The position numbers were made by a program, and so were the translations under genes. The notes under the pieces are model-generated. The model was not told where the DNA came from. It did no database searches and saw only the letters and a list, made by a program, of their open reading frames with translations. From Fusobacterium naviforme (GTDB taxonomy: Bacteria > Bacillota > Clostridia > Lachnospirales > Lachnospiraceae), in the NCBI GenBank assembly GCA_003014445.1, contig PYGH01000012.1, positions 17,360-69,819 of the forward strand: a stretch of DNA of 52,460 nucleotides, read 5' to 3'. The first letter of the stretch is position 1; each line of letters begins with the position of its first letter. Of the stretch, positions 42,185-50,129 are shown piece by piece.

Positions 42185-42930
42185 TGACGGAAGGAAATAC
42201 ACATAACGCGGGTAATGCCGGCAGCGGCCGGAAAAATGTGATCTTCGACTACGATGGCACGCTGCATGAGACCATGCGCATCTACGGGCCTGCCTTCCGG
42301 AAGAACTATGAATTTCTGGCAGCACAGGGCCTGATGCCCGCGCGGCAGTTTGAGGATGCGGAGATCAGCGAATGGCTTGGCTACCCCGCGGGAGATATGT
42401 GGCGGCGCTTTGCACCGCAGCTCTCCGAAGCAGAGCAGGGCGCCTGCAGCGCACGCATCCAGGAGGAAATGGCTAGACTCATTGAAAACGGTACCGCCCG
42501 GCTCTATCCCGCTGTGCCCACACTGCTTGACACGCTGAAGCGCGCGGGCTTTGGCATCTATCTGCTCAGCAACTGCAAGAGCAGCTACCTCGATGCGCAC
42601 AGGAGAGTGATGAAGCTGGACCGCTGGTTCGACGGCTACTACTGGGGCGAGGCCGAGGGCTGGGCTCCGAAGCCGGAGATCATGAAAAAGCTGCTCAGGG
42701 AGCATCCGGGAGCTGCCGTGATGGTCGGAGACCGCTTTCTGGACTTTGAGGCGGCCCGGGCCTTCGATCTCCCCTTCATCGCCTGCGCCTATGGCTACGG
42801 TTCGCCGGAGGAGTGGCGGGAGGCAGCGGCGGTCGCAGCTTCCCCGGAGGAGCTTAAGACGCTGATTCCACAGCTGCTGCCAGCTGCTCCATGGCCTTTC
42901 GGAGTACGCTCCGTGGGCAGGCCGTATTGA
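42184..42930 (+). CDS. HAD family phosphatase at the end of the rib operon
   Basis: A 248-residue subclass IA HAD hydrolase with an alpha-helical cap. Motif I FDYDGTLHE gives the nucleophile Asp22 and acid Asp24, LLSNCK is motif II, APKPEIMKK supplies the Lys, and MVGDRFLDFEAAR is motif IV. The first 17 residues are Asn/Gly-rich and not conserved. It overlaps the ribH stop by one base and is thus the last gene under the FMN riboswitch. This makes it a strong candidate for the 5-amino-6-(5-phosphoribitylamino)uracil phosphatase that the pathway needs. The last 25 codons overlap the convergent lyase gene. Confidence 0.85.
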   Translation: MTEGNTHNAGNAGSGRKNVIFDYDGTLHETMRIYGPAFRKNYEFLAAQGLMPARQFEDAEISEWLGYPAGDMWRRFAPQLSEAEQGACSARIQEEMARLIENGTARLYPAVPTLLDTLKRAGFGIYLLSNCKSSYLDAHRRVMKLDRWFDGYYWGEAEGWAPKPEIMKKLLREHPGAAVMVGDRFLDFEAARAFDLPFIACAYGYGSPEEWREAAAVAASPEELKTLIPQLLPAAPWPFGVRSVGRPY

Positions 42931-44032
42931 GACGCATAAACTGCTCAGACTCCCTTCCGAACATCTTTCCTGGATTCAGCCAGAGCTTTGCCTCCTCAAT
43001 GATGAGCTTCTTAAGCTCCGGATAAGGAAGCCCCAGGCCGGAGAAATCAATCCACAGCAGATAGCAGCCCTCCGGCTCTGTCACCCGGATATCCGGCACG
43101 TTGTCTGCAAGATACTGCTTCACAAAATCAATATTTCCCTTCAGATAGACAAGCAGAGCATCAAGCCATGGCTCTCCCTTCTCGTATGCAGCTTCACAGG
43201 CAACCATCCCGAGCGGATTCATCCCCTCAAAGCCAGTAGAGGCCAGCTGCTTCCGGAAGCGCTCCCGCAGTGTCTCATCCGGGATGATGATATTTGCGGT
43301 CTGCATACCCGCGAGGTTAAAGCTCTTGCTCGGCGAGGTACAGATGATATAGTTCGTGGCACAGTGCGCAGCCGTTCTTGCCCACGAGATAAAATGATGC
43401 CCCGGCCAGATAAAGTCACAGTGAATCTCATCCGAGACAACCGTGACGCCATATTTCCGACAGAGCTCCGCCATGCTGAGAAGCTCCTCCTCCGTCCATA
43501 CGCGCCCCACCGGGTTATGCGGACTGCAGAGAATAAAGAGCCTGATCTGCTCCTCCCGAAGCTTCTGTTCAAAGTCCTCGAGATCCAGCTCATAGCGCCC
43601 GTCACGCAGCAAAAGCGCGTTGTTTACGACGCGGCGTCCATTCTGAAGAATCGAAGCTTCAAAGGGATGATAGACGGGCTTCTGAATGAGCACCGGATCG
43701 CCCGGCGCGGTGTATGCAAGAATCGCCTGTGCAATCGCAAAGACCACTCCCGGAGTCACCGTGAGTTCCCCGGAATGTATCTCCCATCCGTGCCGCCTTA
43801 AAAACCATGAGGCGACGGCCCGCTCATACGCTGCATCCGGCTCAGTATAACCAAAAATGCCGTGTGTGGTGCGCACTCTGATCGCATCCAGCACCTCCTC
43901 TGGCGCGCGAAAATCCATATCTGCCACCCAGAGCGGCAGAAGGTCATCCCGCTTCATGATCTTCATTCCGGCATCGTACTTCACACAGGCGGTACCTCTC
44001 CGCTCTGTCACTCTGTCAAAGCCATAGTCCAT
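42854..44032 (-). CDS. MalY/PatB family PLP-dependent C-S lyase
   Basis: A 392-residue aminotransferase-fold enzyme of the MalY/PatB group, which splits cystathionine or similar thioethers to a thiol, pyruvate and ammonia. The start LLPLWVADMDFRAPEEV is diagnostic. PHNPVGRVW and VVSDEIHCDF are the PLP-ring motifs, and SPSKSFNLAGMQ carries the Schiff-base Lys. FMRLNTACPR holds the carboxylate Arg. GGAGGAG stands 8 bases before the ATG at 44032. Its 3' end overlaps the convergent HAD gene by 77 bases. It lies 92 bases downstream of the metal ATPase and may read through from it. Confidence 0.94.
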   Translation of the reverse strand: MDYGFDRVTERRGTACVKYDAGMKIMKRDDLLPLWVADMDFRAPEEVLDAIRVRTTHGIFGYTEPDAAYERAVASWFLRRHGWEIHSGELTVTPGVVFAIAQAILAYTAPGDPVLIQKPVYHPFEASILQNGRRVVNNALLLRDGRYELDLEDFEQKLREEQIRLFILCSPHNPVGRVWTEEELLSMAELCRKYGVTVVSDEIHCDFIWPGHHFISWARTAAHCATNYIICTSPSKSFNLAGMQTANIIIPDETLRERFRKQLASTGFEGMNPLGMVACEAAYEKGEPWLDALLVYLKGNIDFVKQYLADNVPDIRVTEPEGCYLLWIDFSGLGLPYPELKKLIIEEAKLWLNPGKMFGRESEQFMRLNTACPRSVLRKAMEQLAAAVESAS

Positions 44033-44124
44033 CGTTTTGTCTCCTCCTGTCTCAGGCCGTCCTGATTTCCGTAGGCTGCGCCTCTCTCTGCTTAGAAATA
44101 TCCACTCCGGTATCAATCAATCTC

Positions 44125-46146
44125 TCATCGGCGCTCCACCTTAAGCGCCCGCATGGAATTCAGCACTGCGAGCACTGTGACTCCCACATCGCCGAATACC
44201 GCCTCCCACATATTGGCCATTCCCAGCGCGCCAAAGAACAGCACTGCCGCCTTTACAAGGAGCGCAAAAAACACATTCTGGCGGACGATGCGAAGCGTGC
44301 GACGCGAGATCCGGATGATCCCCGCGAGCTTCCCGATATCATCGTCCATGATTACGATATCTGCGGCCTCAATTGCCGCATCTGAGCCGAGACTTCCCAT
44401 TGCAATGCCGACATCTGCCCGCATGAGCACGGGCGCATCATTAATGCCGTCTCCGACAAAGCCAAGCCTGCCGTGCGACTGCCTTTCCTTTTCTGCCGTA
44501 CCTCTTCTCTGCCCGGGCTTCTGTCCGCTGACAGCAATTTCCTGCTCTGTCGCCCCTTCGGATGCCATGCCACCTCTGAGCAGCGCCTCCACCCGCTGCA
44601 CCTTGTCCTCCGGCAGCAGCTCGCTGTATACCTCATCCATGCCGAGCTTTGCCGCAGCTGCCTCCGCGCTCTCTCTTCTGTCGCCGCTCAGCATGACACA
44701 GCGCCTCACACCCAGCTTCCGCAGCGCGGAGATCGCCTCCTCTGCGCCGGGCTTCACCGCATCGGCGATCACGAGGCCGCCAATGAACTGTCCGTCACAG
44801 GCAAGGTATACGGCTGTTCCGATCTCTGTGCGGCGCTGAAAGCGAATCCCGCGCTTCTCCATGAGCTGCGCGCTGCCAAGGAGCAGCTCTCTTCCGTCAC
44901 AGCGCGCCGAGATCCCCATTCCGGCGATCTCCTGCAGCTCCTCCGGTACCGGCAAGGCTGCGCCCGCAGCAGCTTCCAGCGATTCTGTCTCCTGCACAGC
45001 AGCAAGCCGTGACTGTACATCCCGATACGCTGCGCAGATTGACTGCGCGATGGGATGTGTAGAGCGGCTTTCTACGATCGCCGCGAGCCGCAGAAGCTCT
45101 GCCTCAGTATACCCGCTGGCGGCCGCAGGATAGATGCCGCTCAGCCGAAACGTCCCCTCTGTCAGGGTTCCCGTCTTATCAAAGACAAGTGTGTCCAGCT
45201 CCGCCGCGGCCTCCAGAAAATTGGCCCCCTTCACCAGAACGCCAAGCCTCGATGCCGCACCGATCCCCCCGAAAAAACCGAGCGGAACAGAGATAACCAG
45301 CGCGCAGGGGCAGGACACGATGAGAAAGATACAGGCGCGGTGTATCCACTCCGCAAAGCCGGCCTGAAGAAGCAGCGGGGGAATCAGCGCGAGCAGCACA
45401 GCTCCGAGCGTCACCGCCGGCGTGTACCAGCGGGCAAAGCGGGTGATAAAGCTCTCCAGATGCGCCTTTCGCTCCCCGGCAGTCTCCACAAGCTCCAGTA
45501 TCCTTGCAACCGTCGAATCCTCATAGCGCTTTGTCGTGCGCATACGCAGCACGCCTGCGCCATTTGTGCAGCCGCTGATCACCGCATCACCGGGTCCCAC
45601 ACTGCGCGGTACGGATTCTCCGGTCAGCGCCGCAGTATCGAGAAGAGACGCCCCGCTCAGCACCTCGCCATCCAGCGGAATGCGCTCTCCGGGACGTACC
45701 ACGATAACGCTTCCCGGCTCCACTTCATCCGGCTCTGCCTCACGCAGCACTCCATCCTCCTCAAGATTCACATAATCCGGGGCAATGCTCATCATTTCTG
45801 CAATGGAAGCGCGGGACTTCCCGACGGCATAGCTCTGAAAGAGCTCACCGATCTGATAAAAGATCATGACCGCACAGGCCTCTGAATACTCTCCAATCCC
45901 AAAGGCCGCAGCCGTCGCAATGCTCATGAGGAAATTTTCATCAAAGATCTGACCGTTGCAGACATTTCTCAAGGCTCTCCGCAGCACATCATATCCCGCA
46001 AGAAGATAAGGAATCAGATACAGCGCTGTCCAGACAGTACGCGAGACTGCCGGCAGCATCTCCCTCTTCTCAACAATCATGAAAAGAAGAAAGACTGCAG
46101 CCGAAATCAAGACTCTCTGCAGGAGTCTCTTCTGTTTTTTGTTCAT
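44125..46146 (-). CDS. Zinc/cadmium P1B-type exporting ATPase
   Basis: A 673-residue heavy-metal ATPase. The membrane metal motif SCPCALVISVPLGFFGG with CPC, the phosphorylation site DKTGTLTEG, the TGES actuator (ALTGESVP), HP in STHPIAQS and the GDGINDAPVL hinge are all present. The ZntA/CadA (P1B-2) identity rests on these features together with the neighbour genes. There is no N-terminal metal-binding domain; that domain is encoded separately by the preceding 71-residue gene. A loop of about 30 residues rich in Gln/Lys/Arg is inserted in the P domain before GDGIND. It is the third gene of the arsR-HMA-ATPase operon and pumps the metal out of the cell. Confidence 0.95.
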   Translation of the reverse strand: MNKKQKRLLQRVLISAAVFLLFMIVEKREMLPAVSRTVWTALYLIPYLLAGYDVLRRALRNVCNGQIFDENFLMSIATAAAFGIGEYSEACAVMIFYQIGELFQSYAVGKSRASIAEMMSIAPDYVNLEEDGVLREAEPDEVEPGSVIVVRPGERIPLDGEVLSGASLLDTAALTGESVPRSVGPGDAVISGCTNGAGVLRMRTTKRYEDSTVARILELVETAGERKAHLESFITRFARWYTPAVTLGAVLLALIPPLLLQAGFAEWIHRACIFLIVSCPCALVISVPLGFFGGIGAASRLGVLVKGANFLEAAAELDTLVFDKTGTLTEGTFRLSGIYPAAASGYTEAELLRLAAIVESRSTHPIAQSICAAYRDVQSRLAAVQETESLEAAAGAALPVPEELQEIAGMGISARCDGRELLLGSAQLMEKRGIRFQRRTEIGTAVYLACDGQFIGGLVIADAVKPGAEEAISALRKLGVRRCVMLSGDRRESAEAAAAKLGMDEVYSELLPEDKVQRVEALLRGGMASEGATEQEIAVSGQKPGQRRGTAEKERQSHGRLGFVGDGINDAPVLMRADVGIAMGSLGSDAAIEAADIVIMDDDIGKLAGIIRISRRTLRIVRQNVFFALLVKAAVLFFGALGMANMWEAVFGDVGVTVLAVLNSMRALKVERR

Positions 46147-46148
46147 AC

Positions 46149-46364
46149 TCAGACTTCCACCTCGAACTCTGCCTCAATATGCTTTCCGACCCGTATTGCC
46201 TCCGCAAGCACTGCGTCAAAGCTTTCATCCTCTGCCTCAAGTGTCAGCTTCTGCGTGAGAAAGCTGACTCTCGCATCAATGACGCCGTCGACCTTCCGTA
46301 TAGCCTCCTCCACCTTTGCGGCACAGTTTGCGCAGTCAATCTCACACTTAAACCTCTTCTTCAT
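46149..46364 (-). CDS. Stand-alone heavy-metal-associated (HMA) domain protein
   Basis: A 71-residue ferredoxin-like metal-binding domain. The metal loop reads DCANCAAKVEEAIRKV with the CxxC ligands at 12 and 15 and an Asp before the first Cys, a ZntA-like DCxxC type that favours zinc or cadmium. GVIDARVSF continues the fold. It ends 3 bases before the ATPase gene, so it acts as a detached N-terminal domain or a small metal chaperone for it. GAGGAGACAG precedes the ATG. The final acidic Glu-rich tail (AEFEVEV) is not conserved. Confidence 0.93.
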   Translation of the reverse strand: MKKRFKCEIDCANCAAKVEEAIRKVDGVIDARVSFLTQKLTLEAEDESFDAVLAEAIRVGKHIEAEFEVEV

Positions 46365-46421
46365 GGCTCTGTCTCCTCACTCTTAGTTCTGTATTGATAA
46401 GCTTCTGATTCTCCGCTGTCC

Positions 46422-46781
46422 TCATTCCTCGATGTGCTCCCGGCCCTGATCGATCATCGTCCGGACGTGATCATCCGCAAGAAAATAAATCACAAGCTTT
46501 CCCTCCCGCCGCGCACCGACGAGCTTCGCCTGCTTCAGGATTCGCAGCTGATGTGAGATTGCAGACTGTGTCATATGAAGCGTCTCCGCCAGATCACAGA
46601 CGCAGATATCCGCTTCAAAAAGCGCGTATAGTATTCGGATTCTGGTTGAATCTCCAAAGACCTTAAAGAGCTCCGCCAGATCACAGAGCGTATCCTCGTC
46701 CGGCATTTTTTCCAGAACGTCGCGCACCTTGTCCTCATGCAGCTCATACACCTCGCAGCGCTCCACATCATTTACCGCCAT
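46422..46781 (-). CDS. ArsR/SmtB family metal-responsive repressor
   Basis: A 119-residue winged-helix repressor. The alpha3 segment DICVCDLAE and the recognition helix MTQSAISHQLRILKQ are typical of CadC/SmtB/CzrA. The C-terminal helix DDHVRTMIDQGREHIEE has the Asp, His, His, Glu pattern of the alpha5 zinc site. An N-terminal Cys and His (ERCEVYELHED) plus the Cys pair in alpha3 could form the CadC-type site too. It is the first gene of the operon with the HMA protein and efflux ATPase and should derepress it when zinc or cadmium rises. GAAGGAGAG precedes the ATG. Confidence 0.94.
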   Translation of the reverse strand: MAVNDVERCEVYELHEDKVRDVLEKMPDEDTLCDLAELFKVFGDSTRIRILYALFEADICVCDLAETLHMTQSAISHQLRILKQAKLVGARREGKLVIYFLADDHVRTMIDQGREHIEE

Positions 46782-46820
46782 TTTTTCTCTCCTTCCATAA
46801 TTTATTCATAGCAAAAATAT

Positions 46821-46904
46821 CCGCGTCTCTTCGTGCTACATGTGGGGCGGGCCATGAAGCCACTTCCCCTCCGGCGTGCAAGCACGCCTCGGAGCGTGGC
46901 TTAT
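46821..46904 (+). repeat. Dispersed structured repeat, copy 2 (3' end truncated)
   Basis: These 84 bases are identical to 46991-47074 of copy 3, offset 170. The left half of the leader hairpin is absent. The 3' arm of the outer stem is lost: GGGCCAT is present, but after GGCTTAT the sequence turns to ACCATAAG instead of GGCCC. Confidence 0.88.
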
Positions 46905-46969
46905 ACCATAAGTTATATCCTATGATATCCGGAGCGCTCCGCACTTCGTGCTCTCTCGCTCCTACCACA

Positions 46970-47079
46970 TTCCGCACTCCCGCGACGCTTCCGCGTCTCT
47001 TCGTGCTACATGTGGGGCGGGCCATGAAGCCACTTCCCCTCCGGCGTGCAAGCACGCCTCGGAGCGTGGCTTATGGCCC
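46970..47079 (+). repeat. Dispersed structured repeat, copy 3
   Basis: Complete copy. Leader hairpin GACGC (46984-46988) with GCGTC (46993-46997). Outer stem GGGCCAT (47019-47025) with ATGGCCC (47073-47079). Middle stem AGCCAC (47028-47033) with GTGGCT (47066-47071). Apical stem GGCGTGC (47043-47049) with GCACGCC (47052-47058) around AA. Compared with copy 1, both the outer and apical stems differ by paired substitutions. Confidence 0.88.
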
Positions 47080-47090
47080 TTGATATCATA

Positions 47091-47104
47091 TGTTCACTTG
47101 TTCA
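47091..47104 (-). promoter_or_regulatory. Possible ArsR-family operator half-sites
   Basis: Two TGTTCA hexamers (47091-47096 and 47099-47104; TGAACA on the minus strand) resemble SmtB/CadC half-sites but stand as a direct repeat. A TATGAT -10 on the minus strand overlaps the first. Placed here, an arsR transcript would cross both repeats. Confidence 0.3.
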
Positions 47105-47179
47105 TTTGTTTGTTTTTAATATAGCACGCCCTGCGGCGAAGTCAAGAAAAAGTTGAAATTGAAGGCACTGCCTCCCTGT

Positions 47180-47208
47180 TTGCTTTCTCTGCATTTTTCG
47201 ACTATGAT
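47180..47208 (+). promoter_or_regulatory. Candidate promoter of the yfbR-thiE operon
   Basis: TTGCTT (47180-47185), a 17-base spacer and TATGAT (47203-47208), 28 bases before the ATG at 47236. Confidence 0.6.
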
Positions 47209-47235
47209 AAGGGAAAAATGACTGGAGAATATTAG

Positions 47236-47853
47236 ATGAGTTCTCATTTTTTTGCAGCGATTTCGCGTATGAAATACATTGAGCGCTGGGCCCTGATGCG
47301 TTCCTCCCGTCCCGAAAACCTGAGCGAGCACGCAGCGGAGGTTGCCATGATCGCCCACGCGCTCTGTGTGATCGGAAACACCCGCTACAGCCGCCATCTG
47401 AATGCCGACCGCGCAGCTGTGATCGGCCTGTTTCACGACGCCTCCGAGATCATCACCGGAGACATGCCCACCCCGGTAAAGTACTATAATGATGAGCTGC
47501 ACCACGCCTATAAGCAGGTGGAACAAGTCGCAGAGGAGCGGCTCATCTCAAAACTTCCGGAGGATCTGCAGCCCTGCTACCGCGCGCTGTTCCACGAGAC
47601 GCGCGCCGAGGACAGCGAGGCACACTACCTGCGGCGGCTCGTAAAAGCTGCGGACAAGCTCTCTGCGCTCATCAAATGTATTGAGGAGGAGCGCGCCGGA
47701 AATACAGAATTCCAAACCGCAAAGACCAGCATCTCTGCTGCGGTACAGCAGCTTGCAGCAGAGCTTCCCGAGGTCAGGGACTTCACAGAGGAATTTCTCC
47801 CCTCCTACGGAAAAACACTGGATGAGCTTTTGCGAACAGGAGAATCATTATGA
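47236..47853 (+). CDS. yfbR: 5'-deoxynucleotidase YfbR (HD domain)
   Basis: A 205-residue metal-dependent phosphohydrolase that removes the 5'-phosphate from deoxynucleoside monophosphates, balancing dNTP pools. HD-domain ligands: SEHAAEVAMIAH (His), GLFHDASEIITGD (His-Asp) and KAADKLSALIKC (Asp). The MPTPVKY segment is typical of YfbR. The ATG at 47236 follows GGAGAAT. It begins a tight operon: thiE starts in a 4-base overlap with its stop. Confidence 0.94.
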   Translation: MSSHFFAAISRMKYIERWALMRSSRPENLSEHAAEVAMIAHALCVIGNTRYSRHLNADRAAVIGLFHDASEIITGDMPTPVKYYNDELHHAYKQVEQVAEERLISKLPEDLQPCYRALFHETRAEDSEAHYLRRLVKAADKLSALIKCIEEERAGNTEFQTAKTSISAAVQQLAAELPEVRDFTEEFLPSYGKTLDELLRTGESL

Positions 47854-48509
47854 GACTTACAAAAAATGAAATGAGGCAGGCACTGCGGCTCTATGCCGTG
47901 ACTGACCGCAGATGGCTCCCGGCAGCGCACTCCCTGCGCGAGGTCGTCGCATCAGTACTGGACAGCGGTGCGACCATGCTGCAAATACGCGAAAAGGAGC
48001 TGGATGACGCTATCTTTCTCGACGAAATACGGACTCTGCAGGAACTCTGCACAAAAAAAGGAGTCCCCTGCATCGTGAATGACCGCGTAGAGCCCGCAAT
48101 CCGCGCCGGTGCAGACGGCGTACACGTCGGACAGTCAGATATCATGGGGCGGGACATCCGTGCCATGATAGGCCCCGACAGAATTCTTGGCATCACTGCA
48201 AAGACAGTTGCACAGGCGCGGGCCGCCGAGGCCTCCGGTGCGGATTACATCGGCACCGGTGCGGTGTTCGGCTCTTCCACAAAAACTGACGCCCTTGCCA
48301 TGTCTGTAGAGCAGTTCCGCGCGATCACCGACGCGGTGCATATTCCCGTTGTTGCAATTGGAGGCATTCACGCGGATAATGTCCGCCGGCTCGCAGGAAG
48401 CGGCGCGGCCGGCATTGCCGTGGTATCCGGCATCTTTGCATCCGGGAACCCGAAAGCCGCAGCCGCAGAGCTCCGAAAGCTCTCGGATGAGCTCTTTTCC
48501 GCGCGCTGA
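47850..48509 (+). CDS. thiE: Thiamine phosphate synthase
   Basis: A 219-residue TIM-barrel enzyme that couples HMP pyrophosphate with thiazole phosphate to thiamine phosphate. LYAVTDRRWL, MLQIREKELDD, CIVNDRVEPA, DGVHVGQSDI, YIGTGAVFGSSTKTDA and VVAIGGIHADN are the expected loops. All catalytic and diphosphate-binding residues that I can check are in place. It overlaps yfbR by 4 bases and the DUF3810 gene by one. No other thi genes are nearby except the TenI-like gene at the operon's end. Confidence 0.95.
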   Translation: MRLTKNEMRQALRLYAVTDRRWLPAAHSLREVVASVLDSGATMLQIREKELDDAIFLDEIRTLQELCTKKGVPCIVNDRVEPAIRAGADGVHVGQSDIMGRDIRAMIGPDRILGITAKTVAQARAAEASGADYIGTGAVFGSSTKTDALAMSVEQFRAITDAVHIPVVAIGGIHADNVRRLAGSGAAGIAVVSGIFASGNPKAAAAELRKLSDELFSAR

Positions 48510-49588
48510 TGTACAATATCATTATGCGACCAGGCAGAGAGAACAGCAGCACACTGTCACACCGGCTTGTTCTGCTCCCCGCGCTCCTTATGCTCTTCGC
48601 AGCGCTGAGCCTCCGTGTCGCCGCACGCACACTGCCTGGATTTGCAAATCGCTATGCAGAATACTGTAACCCCATACTCGTAAATACTCTGGGACGTCTC
48701 TCCGCTCTGCTCCCCTGCTCTCTCGCAGAGCTCCTGCTGCTGGCCGCCCTGCCGCTTGCCCTTCTTCTGCTGTGGCGACGCAGGCTCCTCAGAGCTCTGC
48801 TCTATCTGCTCCCGGCACTCTTTCTCTTATTCGAGCTGAATGAGGATATCTATTTCTCACGGACCGGCTTCGCCTCCGCATATCAGCTGGAGCGCGGTGA
48901 CTACACAGATGAGGAGCTCTATGGGGTCTGCCGCGGACTCGTCGCAGAGGTCAATCAATATGCCGGGCTTGTCCCACGAAATGCAGATGGCATGATGCAG
49001 ACAGAAGAAGCACTCCCCGCGCGAATGTGCAGTGCAATGCAGGCACTCGGCCAGGACTATCCCTGCCTCTCCGGCTGGTATCCCCGTCCGAAGGCAGTTC
49101 TGTGCTCCTCTGCTTTAAGCCGCATGGATCTCACCGGTATTTACAGCATCTTTACCATCGAGGCGAACTATAACCGGGACATGCCCCCCTATAATATTCC
49201 CTTCACGATTGCACACGAGCTCTCACACCTGAAGGGCATCATGTCCGAAAAGGAAGCAAATTTTATCGGCTATCTCGCCTGCCGGAGGGCTCCGGAACCC
49301 GATCTCCGCTACACCGCAGCCATGCTGGGCTGGATCTACTGCGGAAATGAGCTCGCAAGACGAAACGCTGCGCTCTGGAGGCGCGCTGCCTCGACGCTGG
49401 ATATCCGGGCAGAGCAGGATCTTCGCTACAACTCTGCCTTCTGGAAAACCTATGAGGGCAGAATCTCAGAAACAGCACAGACGCTGAACGACCGCTACCT
49501 GAAGGCAGAGGGACTCAGCGAGGGCACACGCTCCTACGAACTCGTTGTGGATCTCATCGTGAGCTATGAGCTCCGGAACACGCCCTGA
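48509..49588 (+). CDS. DUF3810 membrane-anchored putative zinc peptidase
   Basis: A 359-residue protein with two to three N-terminal membrane helices (about 20-115). A DUF3810 domain follows on the outer side. The zinc motif IAHELSHLKGI near 230 and the following EKEANFIGYLAC (probable third ligand Glu) match the M56/M48-like gluzincin pattern. The family is found in Firmicutes and Bacteroidetes and its substrate is unknown. It starts on the last base of the thiE stop, so it is translated with it. There is no biochemical reason visible for the link with thiamine synthesis. Confidence 0.88.
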   Translation: MYNIIMRPGRENSSTLSHRLVLLPALLMLFAALSLRVAARTLPGFANRYAEYCNPILVNTLGRLSALLPCSLAELLLLAALPLALLLLWRRRLLRALLYLLPALFLLFELNEDIYFSRTGFASAYQLERGDYTDEELYGVCRGLVAEVNQYAGLVPRNADGMMQTEEALPARMCSAMQALGQDYPCLSGWYPRPKAVLCSSALSRMDLTGIYSIFTIEANYNRDMPPYNIPFTIAHELSHLKGIMSEKEANFIGYLACRRAPEPDLRYTAAMLGWIYCGNELARRNAALWRRAASTLDIRAEQDLRYNSAFWKTYEGRISETAQTLNDRYLKAEGLSEGTRSYELVVDLIVSYELRNTP

Positions 49589-49628
49589 CAATTCACACAC
49601 CCAAAGACACTCAGAGGAGGTATCTCTC

Positions 49629-50126
49629 ATGAAATTCAAATCCGTCAACGAAACAGATCAGTTTTCCTTCCGCGACTCTCAGCTCTTTCAGCTCTCCCTG
49701 AGCGGAGATCCCATCTCCATGGAGCTGGAGGCACTGATCGTCCTGCCCGGAAACACTCAAAATACAAATTACACGGAGAGCTATGCAGGGACGGTACAGC
49801 TGCGCTTCACAGACGCCCGTCTGCTCTCCGCGGTACGGGACGGTTATCGCTACAGAGATCCGGACGGAAAGCTGTTGAGCGAGACCCCGGACCAGCCGCT
49901 GTCAGAGGAGGCGCTCGTGTCCCTCCCTTCGCACTGTGAGGGAGCCTATCTCTACGCCATCGAGGAGCTTTCGGAAGTGAACGGAAAGAGACGCTGCGCG
50001 CTCGCGATAGAGCTCCCGCAGGCGGAGCAGTACGACACGCTGATCACAGATTCCTATCACCTGATCCTCAGCTATGAAAAGGCCATCTTTGAGTGGGATC
50101 ACTATATGAACCGCGTACAGGAGTAA
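49629..50126 (+). CDS. Conserved hypothetical protein in the thiE operon
   Basis: I do not recognise a family. It has 165 residues, no signal peptide or membrane helix, and alternates predicted beta strands (FQLSLSGDPISMELEALIVL, GTVQLRFTDARLL) with short polar loops. The length and strand pattern would fit a small all-beta domain. AGAGGAGG precedes the ATG at 49629. It lies 40 bases after the DUF3810 gene and 3 bases before the TenI-like gene, so it belongs to the same transcript. Cytoplasmic location is inferred. Confidence 0.8.
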   Translation: MKFKSVNETDQFSFRDSQLFQLSLSGDPISMELEALIVLPGNTQNTNYTESYAGTVQLRFTDARLLSAVRDGYRYRDPDGKLLSETPDQPLSEEALVSLPSHCEGAYLYAIEELSEVNGKRRCALAIELPQAEQYDTLITDSYHLILSYEKAIFEWDHYMNRVQE

Positions 50127-50129
50127 ACA

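Larger units (their letters stand above)
46782..47235. other. Long intergenic region holding two structured repeats and divergent control signals
   Basis: 454 bases without a gene between the divergent arsR and yfbR. It contains structured repeats 2 and 3 (separate entries), an 65-base spacer between them (46905-46969), two TGTTCA half-sites at 47091-47104, and the yfbR promoter at 47180-47208. I see no protein that can be supported here. Confidence 0.7.

Noticed and set aside
45055-45885. Plus-strand reading frame opposite the metal ATPase
   Set aside because: Composition is that of a mirrored high-GC gene and no family motif is present.
46821-47079. CRISPR-like direct repeats
   Set aside because: Only two units of more than 80 bases spaced 170 apart, with internal palindromes and no cas genes; they belong to the dispersed hairpin family.
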